Source: Yanghanlia caeni (GTDB taxonomy: Bacteria > Pseudomonadota > Gammaproteobacteria > Burkholderiales > Burkholderiaceae_B). Taken from it: a stretch of 64,000 nucleotides of DNA. Within the stretch, counting starts at the first letter, position 1; the number at the start of each line of letters is the position of its first letter. Location of the stretch: the NCBI GenBank assembly GCA_030733815.1, contig JAUZQE010000014.1, positions 21,478-85,477 on the forward strand, in the 5' to 3' direction. The notes beneath the pieces are model-generated. The model had not been told where the DNA came from, searched no databases, and worked only from the letters and a program-made list of their open reading frames with translations. The position numbers and the translations under genes were made by a program. Below, piece by piece: positions 1 through 10,916 of this stretch.

Positions 1-8
1 GGGGAATA

Positions 9-31
9 AGGCGGTTCGCATGCAACCGCCT
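9..31 (-). terminator. Probable terminator of the rluF-like gene
   Basis: An 8-bp perfect stem (AGGCGGTT / AACCGCCT) with a 7-base loop. On the minus strand it is followed by TTATT, and it lies about 30 bases past the stop of the pseudouridine synthase gene. The T tract is short, so termination may be partial. Confidence 0.5.
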
Positions 32-60
32 CATTTCGGCCACCCCATGCACTTACCGTT

Positions 61-804
61 TCAAATGAAACGTTCGCCTTCGCGCAGATAGCGCCATTTC
101 CCAACGGGCAGGTCGCCCAGCACGACCTGCCCCATGCGCACGCGCTTGAGGCCGACCACCTTGAGCCCGACCTGTTCGCACATGCGTCGAATCTGGCGCT
201 TGCGGCCCTCGCGCAGGCGAAAGCGCAGCTGGTCCTCGTTCAGCCACTCGACGAATGCAGGTCGCAGCGCCACGCCATCGAGCGACAAACCATGGCGCAG
301 GCGTGCCAGGCCGTTGGCGGCAATACGCCCTTCCACACGCACCAGGTATTCTTTTTCGACCTCGCTGTCGTCGCCGACCAGCTGCCGCGCGACACGCCCG
401 TCCTGTGTCAGCACCAGCAGGCCCTGCGAATCGATATCGAGGCGCCCGGCCGGGGCAAGGCCCTTGAGATGGGCCCGATCAAAGGCATGAGACTGGCGCT
501 GCGGCCGATACAGGTTCTGCGGCGTGATGAGCGATACAGCCTGCCTGTAGCCATGGTCGGCCTGATGCGAAACGTAGCCCACCGGCTTGTTCAGAATGAT
601 CGTCACGCGCGATGTCTGGCGCTGGCGCGCCTGCTTGTCGAGCGTGATTTTCTGATGCGGCCACGCTTTGCTGCCAAGCTCCGACACGACCACGCCATCG
701 ACGCGCACCCAGCCACGCTCTATGAAAGCGTCGGCTTCCCGTCGCGAACACATGCCGCGCTCGGCCATCAACTTGGAGATTCGTACCTTTTCCATGGGCA
801 GCAT
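61..804 (-). CDS. rluF: 23S rRNA pseudouridine synthase, RluF-like (RsuA/RluB/E/F family)
   Basis: Converts a uridine of 23S rRNA to pseudouridine; the nearest named family member is RluF (U2604 in E. coli). The protein has 247 residues. An N-terminal S4 RNA-binding domain (about residues 7-60, with the [17 protein letters not shown] pattern) is followed by the catalytic domain. The family motif [17 protein letters not shown] carries the catalytic aspartate at about residue 121, and [11 protein letters not shown] lies near the C terminus. Two ATGs are possible (804, or 795 giving MEKVRI); neither has a strong ribosome-binding site. It is divergent from ubiC with only 27 bases between the genes. 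The family is certain; the exact target uridine is inferred. Confidence 0.88.
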   Translation of the reverse strand: MLPMEKVRISKLMAERGMCSRREADAFIERGWVRVDGVVVSELGSKAWPHQKITLDKQARQRQTSRVTIILNKPVGYVSHQADHGYRQAVSLITPQNLYRPQRQSHAFDRAHLKGLAPAGRLDIDSQGLLVLTQDGRVARQLVGDDSEVEKEYLVRVEGRIAANGLARLRHGLSLDGVALRPAFVEWLNEDQLRFRLREGRKRQIRRMCEQVGLKVVGLKRVRMGQVVLGDLPVGKWRYLREGERFI

Positions 805-831
805 TGTATGTCTTTAGCGATAATACGCGTC

Positions 832-1401
832 ATGGAACTTGAACCCTGCAGACACAGCGGGTGGCTGTCTGCGCCGCCTCCTTCTCTCACTTCCCATCAG
901 AAATTCTGGTTGTTGCGCCCCGGTGCCCTGACGGGCGGCCTGCGTCAGCTCGGCAGCGTCGATCTGCGCGTCATGCGCGAAAAAGTGGCGGGCCTGCATG
1001 CCGACGAGGCCTGGATGCTTGCGCGCCCGGCCCACAGTCCGATCTGGCTGCGCGAAATCTGCATGGCCATCGACGGCATCGACAGCGTGTACGCGCGCAG
1101 TTTCACGCCACTGGCCGCGTCGCATGCGCTTTGGCAGGGCATGCGACGTCTGCGCACCCGGCCCCTGGCCGACATGCTGTACCACGACCCCCAGATCACC
1201 CGCTCACGCTTTTTCGTATGCCGGCTGCACCGCCAGCACCCGCTCTACCGCAGCATGCAGCTGCAGCTGGGGCCCGGTTGCCCGCCCGCGCAGTCCGTTC
1301 TGGCGCGGTGCTCCGTCTTCTGGCGGCTCAACGAGCCACTGCTGGTGGCCGAAGCCTTCCTACCCGCGTTCTGGCGCATTGCCGGGCACAGCCGCCCTTA
1401 A
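832..1401 (+). CDS. ubiC: Chorismate--pyruvate lyase UbiC
   Basis: Splits chorismate into 4-hydroxybenzoate and pyruvate, the first committed step of ubiquinone synthesis, in the cytoplasm. The 189-residue protein shows the UbiC pattern: WLREICMAIDG and the arginine of YARSF in the middle, then WRLNEPLLVAEAFLP at the C terminus with the conserved glutamate. It is slightly longer than E. coli UbiC (165 residues). The reading frame is open far upstream, but ATG 832 is the only sensible start: it follows the divergent rluF-like gene and begins just before the conserved WL region. A GATAAT -10-like element at 819-824 would make the message almost leaderless. Later genes in the window (ubiU, ubiV, ubiT) act further along the same pathway. 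Confidence 0.85.
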   Translation: MELEPCRHSGWLSAPPPSLTSHQKFWLLRPGALTGGLRQLGSVDLRVMREKVAGLHADEAWMLARPAHSPIWLREICMAIDGIDSVYARSFTPLAASHALWQGMRRLRTRPLADMLYHDPQITRSRFFVCRLHRQHPLYRSMQLQLGPGCPPAQSVLARCSVFWRLNEPLLVAEAFLPAFWRIAGHSRP

Positions 1402-1475
1402 CGATGCCCTGAACGACCCATCACGGCGCCTGCATCCCCGGTACCGGGCGTACTGATCAGGCTGCCAGGGCACGC

Positions 1476-3091
<1,616 letters not shown>

Positions 3092-3138
3092 TCTGTTCGG
3101 TTACGGCAAATCCCGTAAATATACCGTAGGGCGTACCT

Positions 3139-3144
3139 TATAAT
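3139..3144 (+). promoter_or_regulatory. Perfect -10 hexamer ahead of argH
   Basis: TATAAT lies 10 bases before the argH ATG. No clear -35 is found at the right distance, and no Shine-Dalgarno is seen between it and the ATG. If used, transcription would start about 3-4 bases before the start codon, giving a nearly leaderless message. Confidence 0.4.
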
Positions 3145-3154
3145 TCTTCGCACT

Positions 3155-4579
3155 ATGTCGAACAGCACCCCCACCCCCAGCCAAGATCAGTTCGCCAACA
3201 AGGCTCAGGCCTGGTCGGCGCGTTTCTCCGAACCCGTCTCCGAGCTCGTCAAGCGCTATACCGCATCGGTCAGTTTCGACCAGCGCATGGCGCGTTTCGA
3301 TATCCAGGGCTCGCTCGCGCATGCAGAAATGCTCGCGGCCAGCGGCGTCATCAGCAACGACGACCTGGCCGCGATACAGGGCGGCATGCAGCAGATCCTG
3401 CAGGAAATCGAGGCCGGCCAGTTCGAGTGGTCGATCGATCTCGAAGACGTTCACCTGAACATCGAAAAACGTCTGGTCGAGCTGGTGGGCGATGCCGGCA
3501 AGCGGCTGCACACGGGCCGTTCACGTAACGACCAGGTCGCCACCGACATCCGCCTGTGGCTGCGCAACGAAATCGATATCTCACTGGGCCTGCTGCAACA
3601 GCTGCGCGCCGGTCTGGCGCAACTGGCGCTCGAACACGCCGACACGATCATGCCGGGCTTCACCCACCTGCAGGTGGCACAACCGGTCACCTTCGGGCAC
3701 CACCTGCTCGCCTACGCCGAAATGTTCGGTCGCGATGCCGAGCGCCTGACCGACTGCCGCAAGCGCGTCAACCGCCTCCCGCTGGGCGCTGCAGCGCTGG
3801 CCGGCACCTCATACCCCATCGACCGCGAGCGCGTGGCCCGCAGCCTGGGGTTCGACGACGTGTGCCGCAACTCGCTCGATGCCGTGTCCGACCGCGACTT
3901 CGCCATCGAATTCTGCGCGGCCGCCGCCCTCATCATGACGCACATCTCCCGGCTTTCCGAAGAACTGGTGCTGTGGATGAGCCCGCGCATCGGCTTCATC
4001 GACCTTGCCGACCGCTTCTGCACGGGCAGCTCCATCATGCCCCAGAAGAAAAACCCCGACGTTCCGGAACTGGCGCGCGGCAAAACCGGCCGGGTCAATG
4101 GCCACCTTATCGCGCTGCTCACCCTCATGAAAGGCCAGCCGCTCGCCTACAACAAAGATAACCAGGAAGACAAGGAAGGCCTGTTCGACGCCGCCGACAC
4201 CATACGCGACACGCTCACGATCTTCGTCGACATGGTGCCGGGCATCCGTGTGCGCCCCGAGGCCATGCGTGCGGCCGCGCTGCAAGGCTTCGCAACCGCC
4301 ACCGATCTGGCCGATTACCTGGTGAAGAAAGGCGTGCCCTTTCGCGATGCTCACGAAACGGTGGCCCTCGCGGTACGTGAATGTGAAACCCGTGGCTGCG
4401 ATCTGGCCGATCTCAGCGTGGCCGAGCTGCAGGCGTTTCACCCGCTGGTCGGCGACGACATACACGCCGTGCTCACGCTGGAAGGCAGCGTGGCTGCGCG
4501 CAAGCACATTGGCGGCACGGCGCCCGAGCGCGTGCGCGAAGAGGCACGGCGCGTACTGGCGGAATCCGCAAACCGCTGA
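3155..4579 (+). CDS. argH: Argininosuccinate lyase
   Basis: Last step of arginine synthesis: argininosuccinate to arginine plus fumarate, in the cytoplasm as a tetramer. The protein has 474 residues, the usual length. Family features are [16 protein letters not shown] near residue 112, [16 protein letters not shown] in the middle, and the fumarase/aspartase signature [12 protein letters not shown] at about residues 290-302 with the flexible-loop serine. The conserved [13 protein letters not shown] follows. It is transcribed alone and converges on rlmD across a strong hairpin. Confidence 0.96.
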   Translation: MSNSTPTPSQDQFANKAQAWSARFSEPVSELVKRYTASVSFDQRMARFDIQGSLAHAEMLAASGVISNDDLAAIQGGMQQILQEIEAGQFEWSIDLEDVHLNIEKRLVELVGDAGKRLHTGRSRNDQVATDIRLWLRNEIDISLGLLQQLRAGLAQLALEHADTIMPGFTHLQVAQPVTFGHHLLAYAEMFGRDAERLTDCRKRVNRLPLGAAALAGTSYPIDRERVARSLGFDDVCRNSLDAVSDRDFAIEFCAAAALIMTHISRLSEELVLWMSPRIGFIDLADRFCTGSSIMPQKKNPDVPELARGKTGRVNGHLIALLTLMKGQPLAYNKDNQEDKEGLFDAADTIRDTLTIFVDMVPGIRVRPEAMRAAALQGFATATDLADYLVKKGVPFRDAHETVALAVRECETRGCDLADLSVAELQAFHPLVGDDIHAVLTLEGSVAARKHIGGTAPERVREEARRVLAESANR

Positions 4580-4661
4580 AACGCGGGCAGCGCTGTGGCA
4601 GGCGCCAGAAGCCGCAACGATTCACCACCACATGCAGCCATGACACCGTAACACCGCCCTG

Positions 4662-4690
4662 TGAACCGGCCCCGTCGAGGGGCCGGTTCA
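4662..4690. terminator. Bidirectional terminator between argH and rlmD
   Basis: A perfect 12-bp stem (TGAACCGGCCCC / GGGGCCGGTTCA) with loop GTCGA. It lies between the converging argH and rlmD genes, 83 bases after the argH stop. On the plus strand the stem is followed by TTTGCG, a weak T tract. Confidence 0.7.
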
Positions 4691-4701
4691 TTTGCGCCTT
4701 A

Positions 4702-6051
4702 TCAGGCCGCCTCGTCTTCCCGCAGTGCCGGTTTCTCGCCGGGTTCGAAGACCGCAATCGATTCCACGTGACCCGTGTGCGGGAACATATTCACCACACC
4801 GGCGGCCTGCAACACATACCCGCCCCGGTGCCGAAGGATGGCCGCATCACGCGCCAGGGTGCCGGGGTTGCACGACACATACACGATACGCTTGGGGCGC
4901 TCGGTGTCGTCGAGATCGGAAAGTGCCCGGGCCACCGCCTCGGCACCTTCGCGCGGGGGGTCGATCAGCATTCTGTCGAAACGCCCCAGCTCGCGCAGCC
5001 ATTGCGTGTCGATCTCGAACAGGTTCAGGGTGGAAAAGCTTGTTCTGGCGTCAAGACCATGCATGCGGGCGCCGTCAAGCGCGCGGCGGGTGAGCGTACT
5101 GCTGCCTTCCACACCCACCACCTCACGCGCCAGCGTGGCCAGCGGCAAGGTGAAATTGCCCAGGCCGCAGAACAGGTCGGCGACACGGTCGTCGGGCTGC
5201 ACTTCAAGCAGCGCCAGCGCGCGCGCAACCAGGCTACGGTTGATGTACGGGTTCACCTGAGTGAAATCGGTGGGCTTGAATTGCATGCGCAGGCCGAACC
5301 CCGGCAAGACGTAAGCCAGCCTGCCTTCGTCAGCGGCGTCAAGCAAATGCACCGTATCGGGCCCCTTGGGCTGCAGCCACCACGACACATTCCAACGCTC
5401 GCCAAAGGCACGCAACGCATCGTGGTCGGCCTGAGTGAGGGGTTCCATGTGACGCAGAACGAGCGCCGTACAGGCATCGCCCACGGCCACTTCGATCTGA
5501 GGCACGCGGTCTGGTATAGACAACGACTCCACAAGGCGTCGCAAGGGCACGAGCATGTCGGACACGTGCGGCGGCATGACATGACATTCCGTCATGTCGG
5601 CGACATAGCTGCTGTGGCGTTCGCGAAAGCCGACCAGAACACCGCCCTTGCGGGGCACCAACCGTACGGAAAGACGGGCACGATACCGATAGCCCCAATA
5701 CGGGCCGTGCATGGGCGCCAGCACCACCTTGGGCTTGAGCCTGCCGATATGCCCGAAAGCATCTTCGAGCGCCCGCTGCTTGACGGCCACCTGCGCCTGC
5801 GGATGAAGATGCTGCATGGCGCAGCCCCCGCACACACCAAAATGCGGGCAGCGCGGTGCGACGCGCATCGAGGATGCCGTCAACACCCGTTCGGTGCGCG
5901 CCTTTTCGTAAGACGGTTTGCGCCGCACGATACGGGCCTCAACCCGCTCACCGGGCAATCCGCCTTCGACGAAAACCACTTTGCCGTCACGATGCGCGAC
6001 ACCGCGCGCCTCGAGATCCAGCGACTCGATATCCAGTACTTCCAGGGTCAT
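4702..6051 (-). CDS. rlmD: 23S rRNA (uracil1939-C5)-methyltransferase RlmD
   Basis: Methylates U1939 of 23S rRNA with S-adenosylmethionine. The protein has 449 residues. An N-terminal TRAM domain (residues 1-57) is followed by the 4Fe-4S cysteines C68, C74 and C77 ([10 protein letters not shown]) and a fourth in TECHVM near residue 157. The methyltransferase fold carries [14 protein letters not shown], and the catalytic cysteine is in [10 protein letters not shown] near residue 394. These features separate RlmD from the related TrmA. ATG 6051 begins directly with the TRAM domain. A TAAAAT box lies a short way upstream on the minus strand. Confidence 0.94.
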   Translation of the reverse strand: MTLEVLDIESLDLEARGVAHRDGKVVFVEGGLPGERVEARIVRRKPSYEKARTERVLTASSMRVAPRCPHFGVCGGCAMQHLHPQAQVAVKQRALEDAFGHIGRLKPKVVLAPMHGPYWGYRYRARLSVRLVPRKGGVLVGFRERHSSYVADMTECHVMPPHVSDMLVPLRRLVESLSIPDRVPQIEVAVGDACTALVLRHMEPLTQADHDALRAFGERWNVSWWLQPKGPDTVHLLDAADEGRLAYVLPGFGLRMQFKPTDFTQVNPYINRSLVARALALLEVQPDDRVADLFCGLGNFTLPLATLAREVVGVEGSSTLTRRALDGARMHGLDARTSFSTLNLFEIDTQWLRELGRFDRMLIDPPREGAEAVARALSDLDDTERPKRIVYVSCNPGTLARDAAILRHRGGYVLQAAGVVNMFPHTGHVESIAVFEPGEKPALREDEAA

Positions 6052-6124
6052 GATGGGAGTGTTCCAAGAATCAAGCCCGAATTTTACCCTCGGCCGGCAC
6101 TCCCATCAGACGCGGCGAGCCGCG

Positions 6125-6781
6125 TTACGCTGCCGGGGTTTTGGCCTCTTCGCGCTTCTGGCGACGCTCTTCGAGCCTGGCCGCCCGTTTCTCGGCGCGT
6201 TGCTGTGCCTTTTCTGCACGCTGCTTGAGGTGATCGGCCACCCTCGCCTGTTGTGCGGAATCAAGCGACTTCCAGACCGCGAGCCATTTCGCGTCGATCT
6301 GTCCGCGCTCGGCTTGGCGCTGTGCGCGCCGTTCCTCGGCCTGCTTGAGGGCCTGTTCCGGGTCGATGGAATTTTTGAAGCGCTCCAGGCGGTCGCCACG
6401 CGACGCAACCATGCGTTCCTTGTGCTGCTTGCGCAAATCGGCCGCCGCCTTGCGGGCGTCGTCAATGAGCTTGAGCTGATCGTCAGTCAGCCCCATGCCA
6501 TCGACGAAGTCGCGGCTCACCACACCGTAACCGGGAACCACGAGGCCGACGCGTCGCATCTCGGCATGTCGGGCCTTGTACATGCCCTTGCCGTGCTGCA
6601 TGAAGGCGTGGGGATGCCCACTGTGAACATCGTGGTGACCGTGATGGCAGGCGTGATGGCCCATGCGACCGGCATGCGGCTGGGCCGCGGCACCCGGCGC
6701 GGCAAACGCGACCGCCGACGCACTCAGCGCCGCACCCAGAATTGCAAGCTTGAAACCAGTTGAGGAAAGCGCTTTTTTCAT
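6125..6781 (-). CDS. Spy/CpxP-like periplasmic protein (LTXXQ family)
   Basis: A 218-residue exported protein. The signal peptide is at residues 1-28 (MKKALSSTGFKLAILGAA, cleavage near AFA-AP). A histidine-rich stretch (about residues 35-65: HHACHHGHH, HSGHPHAFMQHG) follows. The rest is a long charged helical region with two LTxxQ-type repeats, LTDDQLKLIDD and LDSAQQARVAD. In Spy and CpxP these repeats form a cradle-shaped dimer that acts as a periplasmic chaperone or stress sensor. The His-rich part suggests metal binding, which is inference. It stands alone between rlmD and the exonuclease gene, with GGAG before the ATG. Confidence 0.8.
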   Translation of the reverse strand: MKKALSSTGFKLAILGAALSASAVAFAAPGAAAQPHAGRMGHHACHHGHHDVHSGHPHAFMQHGKGMYKARHAEMRRVGLVVPGYGVVSRDFVDGMGLTDDQLKLIDDARKAAADLRKQHKERMVASRGDRLERFKNSIDPEQALKQAEERRAQRQAERGQIDAKWLAVWKSLDSAQQARVADHLKQRAEKAQQRAEKRAARLEERRQKREEAKTPAA

Positions 6782-6892
6782 GACAGCTCCGTAATGAGGG
6801 ATTAGGAAGCTGCATTGTGCGTCGCCGACAGTTACTTTCCTGTTTCGCGGGCGATGCCGCTTTTTTCAGATGGTTTCACCCCGACCCTGCCC

Positions 6893-7669
6893 TCATGCCT
6901 GCCAGAGCTGCAGGTACTCCCTCCAGTGATCGCCTTCCGTTTGTTCGAGCGTGGTGCGCACGAGCTCGACTTCTGCCTCGTAGGCATCGCGGTCGAGTTC
7001 GCCACGCATGAAGCGGAAGCGGCAATACACCAGCCATGTATTGACCACGTCGGTTTCGCAGTAGGCGCGCACTTCCTCGCGCCGCCCCTGCGACCACGCG
7101 GCCCACACCTGGCTGCCATCCATTCCCATCTTGCCGGGAAAGCCGCAGAGCTTGGCCAGGTCGTCGAGCGGTGCGTTGGCCCGAGGGTTGTATTTGGCCA
7201 GCAGATCCATGAGGTCGATGTGCCGCAAGTGATACCGGCCGATGTAGTTATTGAACTTGAAATCGCGATCGTCGTCGCCGAGATCCCAATAACGTGCGGC
7301 CTGAACGCCGTGAATCAGGCAACGGTAATGCAACACGGGCAGATCGAACCCCGACCCATTCCAGCTGATGAGCCGCGGCGTATAGCGCTCGATGGTTTTG
7401 AAAAAGCCATTGAGCAACGCCGGTTCCGGGTCGTCCGCCTGACCCAGGGAACGCACCCGAAAGCCGTTGTCGTCGCGAAACACGCAGGCAATAGCTGCCA
7501 CCTTGTGCAGGTGAAGGGGCATGAAATCGTGCCCGTGCGATTCACGCCGCGCCGCCAGCGCAAGCTCGACGACATCGGCATCGGCCCGCCCCTGCCACTC
7601 GGGATTCAGCTGGCGCAGCCCGTCGGCATCCGGGATGGTTTCCAGATCGAAAACCAGGCAGGGCGTCAT
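6893..7669 (-). CDS. PolB-like 3'-5' exonuclease (DEDDy, PF10108-type)
   Basis: A 258-residue predicted 3'-5' exonuclease resembling the proofreading domain of family B DNA polymerases, without a polymerase domain. The DEDDy motifs are visible: FDLETIPD (Exo I) at residues 7-14, SWNGSGFDLPVL (Exo II) near 99, and AYCETDV (Exo III, YxxxD) near 210. Substrate and role are unknown. Its ATG overlaps the stop of nlpD by four bases (7666-7669), so it is translationally coupled as the last gene of surE-pcm-nlpD. Confidence 0.85.
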   Translation of the reverse strand: MTPCLVFDLETIPDADGLRQLNPEWQGRADADVVELALAARRESHGHDFMPLHLHKVAAIACVFRDDNGFRVRSLGQADDPEPALLNGFFKTIERYTPRLISWNGSGFDLPVLHYRCLIHGVQAARYWDLGDDDRDFKFNNYIGRYHLRHIDLMDLLAKYNPRANAPLDDLAKLCGFPGKMGMDGSQVWAAWSQGRREEVRAYCETDVVNTWLVYCRFRFMRGELDRDAYEAEVELVRTTLEQTEGDHWREYLQLWQA

Positions 7670-8451
7670 CGCGGCGGCAGGTACGACAGCGGGTTCACGG
7701 GTGTGCCGGAGCGCCGGATCTCGAAGTGCAGCCGTGGCGACGTGGTGTCGGTCTGGCCCAGCAGCGCAATGCGACTGCCCTTCTTGACCACGTCGCCCGA
7801 CTTCACCAGAAGCTGCTGGTTGTGCGCGTAGGCGGTGATGAAGCCGTTGGAGTGGCCCAGCAGCACCAGGTTGCCCAGCCCCCGCACGCCGTTACCGGCA
7901 TACATGACCTTGCCATCGGCCGCCGCAATGACGGGATCGCCCGGGTTGCCCTCGATGTCGATACCCTTGGTGTTGCTATTGAAACCCTGGATGATCTTGC
8001 CTTGCGCGGGCCAGCCCCAACTGATGAGATTGGCGTCGGCCGCCCGTGCAGCCGCCGTGGCAGGCGGGGGTGTAACCGGTTTGACCGGGGTCGGAGCCGG
8101 CTTGGTCGCCGCGACCGGCGGCTGCTCGGGCATGGGCGTATCGCCGCTCAGGCGCAGCACCTGCCCGATACGCAATTGCGTGGGATCGCTGATGTTGTTG
8201 AGCCTGGTGAGCGTGGCGACCGAGAGCCCGTGGGCCTGGGCAATCTTGTAGAGTGTGTCGCCCGGGCGCACGACGTACGTGCCACTTGCCGCCGCCCCAC
8301 TGGTTGCCGACATATCGGTGACCGGCGCGCGGGGACCCTTGGTACCACACCCGGCCAGCACGGCCAGCACGCCCAGTGCGAACATGGCCTGGCGCGTACG
8401 ACGTGTCAGTGAACCGACGAGAGGATGGGCGCTGCTATACCCTCCGTGCAT
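7666..8451 (-). CDS. nlpD: NlpD-like lipoprotein with LysM and degenerate LytM (M23) domain
   Basis: An outer-membrane lipoprotein that activates periplasmic amidases during septal peptidoglycan splitting. A signal peptide ends at lipobox LAGC (Cys35). LysM lies at about residues 58-103 (TYVVRPGDTLYKIAQAHG), then a Pro/Ala linker, and the M23/LytM domain fills the C-terminal 120 residues. The zinc-binding residues are missing: the HxxxD site reads NTKGIDI and the HxH site reads RLHFE. As in E. coli NlpD it should therefore be an activator, not an enzyme. AGGAG precedes the ATG. It follows pcm by 13 bases. Confidence 0.9.
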   Translation of the reverse strand: MHGGYSSAHPLVGSLTRRTRQAMFALGVLAVLAGCGTKGPRAPVTDMSATSGAAASGTYVVRPGDTLYKIAQAHGLSVATLTRLNNISDPTQLRIGQVLRLSGDTPMPEQPPVAATKPAPTPVKPVTPPPATAAARAADANLISWGWPAQGKIIQGFNSNTKGIDIEGNPGDPVIAAADGKVMYAGNGVRGLGNLVLLGHSNGFITAYAHNQQLLVKSGDVVKKGSRIALLGQTDTTSPRLHFEIRRSGTPVNPLSYLPPR

Positions 8452-8464
8452 AGGTATCTCCTAA

Positions 8465-9355
8465 TCAATACTGTGTGCCGGGACGCAGCGGAACGAAGCG
8501 CACAGCCTCAAGTTCGCTGCGCCGCCAGTTGGAAGGGCTGATGCGCTCGATGAGCACAAGGCGTTGCTCGGCGCCGCCTTCCGGCGCGATAAGGCGGCCG
8601 CCTACCGCAAGCTGTTCGAGCAATGTCTGAGGGATTTTAATTCCTGCCGCGGCGACCAGAATTGCGTCGAACGGCGCACTGCCCGGCAAGCCTGCCATGC
8701 CGTCGCCGAACGCCACCCGCACACGGGCGGGCAGACGCAGGCGCTGCAGATTGGCCCGGGCCATTTCATAGAGCCCGCGTATGCGTTCGATGGTGTGTAC
8801 CTCGCGGGCGACGTGTGCGAGCACCGCAGCCTGATAACCGCAGCCGGCGCCCACCTCGAGCACCTTGCCCAGCTCACGGCCTTCGGCAACCGTGGCGATC
8901 ATGTGCGCCACGACCCACGGTTGCGAGATGGTTTGTTCATGACCGATGGGCAAGGCGGCGTCTTCGTAGGCATGACTGGCGAGCCCTTCGTCGACGAACA
9001 AGTGACGCGGCACCGCCCGCATGGCTGCGAGGACCGTCTCGTTGGTGATGCCCTGCTCGCGCAGGCGTGCCACCATGCGCTCACGCGATCTGTCGGAATT
9101 CAGCCCATGATTCGGCGGTGCAACGCCCGCGCCAGCCGGAGCGTTGAGCCGCGCGGGTAGATCGAAGGGTTGCGGCGCAAACGGGCGCGCAGGAGCCGGC
9201 TGGCCGGGCCGCGCCGCCGGGCCAGCGCCAAGAATGCGTGTATTGCTGTTGGCCGGCGAGGGCCCGCCGCCCAGGCTCGATCGCCCGAAGCGATTCGTGG
9301 TGCCTGTGGCGAAACGCGAAGTGTTCAGCGGCTTACGCATATGAGGTCGGCCCAT
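8465..9355 (-). CDS. pcm: Protein-L-isoaspartate O-methyltransferase with long N-terminal extension
   Basis: Repairs L-isoaspartyl residues in aged proteins using S-adenosylmethionine. The catalytic part begins near residue 94 ([10 protein letters not shown]) and includes [29 protein letters not shown] and the SAM motif [16 protein letters not shown]. About 90 residues of Pro/Ala/Gly-rich, low-complexity sequence precede it; E. coli Pcm lacks this (208 residues in all). ATG 9355 or ATG 9340 both lie inside the end of surE. No clear ribosome-binding site decides between them, and translation from inside surE suggests coupling. Confidence 0.9.
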   Translation of the reverse strand: MGRPHMRKPLNTSRFATGTTNRFGRSSLGGGPSPANSNTRILGAGPAARPGQPAPARPFAPQPFDLPARLNAPAGAGVAPPNHGLNSDRSRERMVARLREQGITNETVLAAMRAVPRHLFVDEGLASHAYEDAALPIGHEQTISQPWVVAHMIATVAEGRELGKVLEVGAGCGYQAAVLAHVAREVHTIERIRGLYEMARANLQRLRLPARVRVAFGDGMAGLPGSAPFDAILVAAAGIKIPQTLLEQLAVGGRLIAPEGGAEQRLVLIERISPSNWRRSELEAVRFVPLRPGTQY

Positions 9356-10083
9356 TTCCCAACTTCGGGCAGTTGATCGTAATGGGTGAGATCGAGCCGC
9401 AGCGGCGTCATCGACACCATGGACTGTTCGATGGCGCCAAAATCGGTATCGTCGGCGAAGTCCGACGCACCGCCGGCCGGCCCGATCCAGTATACCGGCT
9501 CACCGTAGGGTGTGCTGCTGCGAACCACGGGTTCAGACGGGTGCCGCTTGCCCAGACGCGTGACACGCAGGCCATTGAGTGACGACTGAGGTACTGCGGG
9601 AATATTGACGTTCAGCAGTACGTTTCCCGGCAGGGGTTGGGCAATATGCCGTTGCACGATGACACGCGCCACGTGCGCCGCGGTATCGAGGTGTTCCCAG
9701 CCCCGTTCGGTCAGGGAAAACGCAATGGACGGAATACCGAAGAGGTAGCCTTCGGTGGCTGCGGCAACCGTGCCGGAATACAGGGTGTCGTCGCCCATGT
9801 TGGCACCGTTGTTGATGCCCGAAACGATGAGATCGGGGCGGAAATCGAGCAAACCCGTGAGTGCGATGTGCACGCAGTCGGATGGCGTGCCGTTCACGTA
9901 GTAGAAGCCGTTGGTCGCCTGACGCACCGACATGGGCCGGTTCAGCGTGAGCGAATTCGACGCACCACTGCAGTTGGTTTCCGGCGCAACGACCGTCAGG
10001 TCTCCGAGCCCCTTCAAGGCGTCGTAAAGAGCCTCGATGCCGCGAGCCGTGTATCCATCATCGTTGCTGACCAGAATGCGCAT
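9325..10083 (-). CDS. surE: 5'/3'-nucleotidase SurE
   Basis: A metal-dependent phosphatase of nucleoside monophosphates, linked to stationary-phase survival. The protein has 252 residues and starts [19 protein letters not shown] with the metal-binding Asp-Asp pair. [14 protein letters not shown] and [19 protein letters not shown] complete the active site. It is the first gene of surE-pcm-nlpD-exonuclease and overlaps pcm by 31 bases. GGGGAAG precedes the ATG, and a TACAAT -10-like box lies at 10120-10125 on the minus strand. Confidence 0.95.
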   Translation of the reverse strand: MRILVSNDDGYTARGIEALYDALKGLGDLTVVAPETNCSGASNSLTLNRPMSVRQATNGFYYVNGTPSDCVHIALTGLLDFRPDLIVSGINNGANMGDDTLYSGTVAAATEGYLFGIPSIAFSLTERGWEHLDTAAHVARVIVQRHIAQPLPGNVLLNVNIPAVPQSSLNGLRVTRLGKRHPSEPVVRSSTPYGEPVYWIGPAGGASDFADDTDFGAIEQSMVSMTPLRLDLTHYDQLPEVGKWADLICVSR

Positions 10084-10135
10084 GCCTTCCCCGGAAGAAA
10101 ACCCGACTGAAAGTAGCTGATTGTACCTGTTGATT

Positions 10136-10164
10136 TTGGCGATCGACCGCTTACCCGGTAGAAT
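10136..10164 (+). promoter_or_regulatory. Predicted sigma-70 promoter of plsY
   Basis: TTGGCG (10136-10141) and TAGAAT (10159-10164) separated by 17 bases. The start would be near 10171, about 23 bases before the plsY ATG. GGAG at 10181-10184 serves as the ribosome-binding site. Confidence 0.5.
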
Positions 10165-10193
10165 CGCCGCTCAATGAACCGGAGACCCGAACC

Positions 10194-10874
10194 ATGGAGC
10201 CTGCCTTGTCCATCGCCGTCTCAGCGGGCCTGATCCTGTTGGCCTACCTGCTGGGGTCGATTCCCTTTGCCATCGTCATAAGCAAGCTGATGGGCCTGCA
10301 AGACCCCCGCAGCTTCGGCTCGGGCAATCCCGGCGCAACCAACGTGCTGCGCACCGGCAATCGCAAGGCCGCCGTACTCACTCTGCTGGGCGATGCCGCC
10401 AAGGGCTGGCTCGCCGTCATGCTGGCGTACTGGGGGCATCGCGCCTTCGGCGTAACCATTGGTGTCGTTGCCGCCTGTGCGGTGGCCGCTTTTCTGGGCC
10501 ACGTGTATTCGTTTTTCCTCAAGTTCAAGGGCGGCAAGGGCGTTGCCACGGGTCTGGGAGTGTTGCTTGGCCTGCAGCCATGGTTGGCGCTGGCCGTGGC
10601 CCTCACATGGCTGCTGGTGGCGTACGTCAGCCGGTATTCTTCCCTGGCTGCGATCATTGCCGCCCTGCTTGCGCCGCTGTATTACCTGATGGGTGCTAAG
10701 GCCGTCTGGCCCATGCACGCCTCATTCGCCGTGGCTATCGTGATCGTGTCGGTCGTGATCCTGCATCGGCACAAGCAGAACATCAGCCGCCTGTTGCAGG
10801 GAAAGGAAACGAAGATCGGCGCAGGCAAGTCGCAACAGCCCCCTGCCCCGCCGCGCAAGAAGTCTCGCCGCTAA
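10194..10874 (+). CDS. plsY: Glycerol-3-phosphate acyltransferase PlsY
   Basis: Transfers an acyl chain from acyl-phosphate to glycerol-3-phosphate in the inner membrane, the first step of phospholipid synthesis. The protein has 226 residues and several membrane segments. The three PlsY loop motifs are visible: [25 protein letters not shown] and [17 protein letters not shown]. The tail is short, basic and lysine-rich (after about residue 205). It is a single gene, convergent with tsaD after a 42-base gap. Confidence 0.94.
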   Translation: MEPALSIAVSAGLILLAYLLGSIPFAIVISKLMGLQDPRSFGSGNPGATNVLRTGNRKAAVLTLLGDAAKGWLAVMLAYWGHRAFGVTIGVVAACAVAAFLGHVYSFFLKFKGGKGVATGLGVLLGLQPWLALAVALTWLLVAYVSRYSSLAAIIAALLAPLYYLMGAKAVWPMHASFAVAIVIVSVVILHRHKQNISRLLQGKETKIGAGKSQQPPAPPRKKSRR

Positions 10875-10916
10875 CGGGTGGCTGCCGCAGCCTGATCAAG
10901 AATACCTGCCCGGAAC

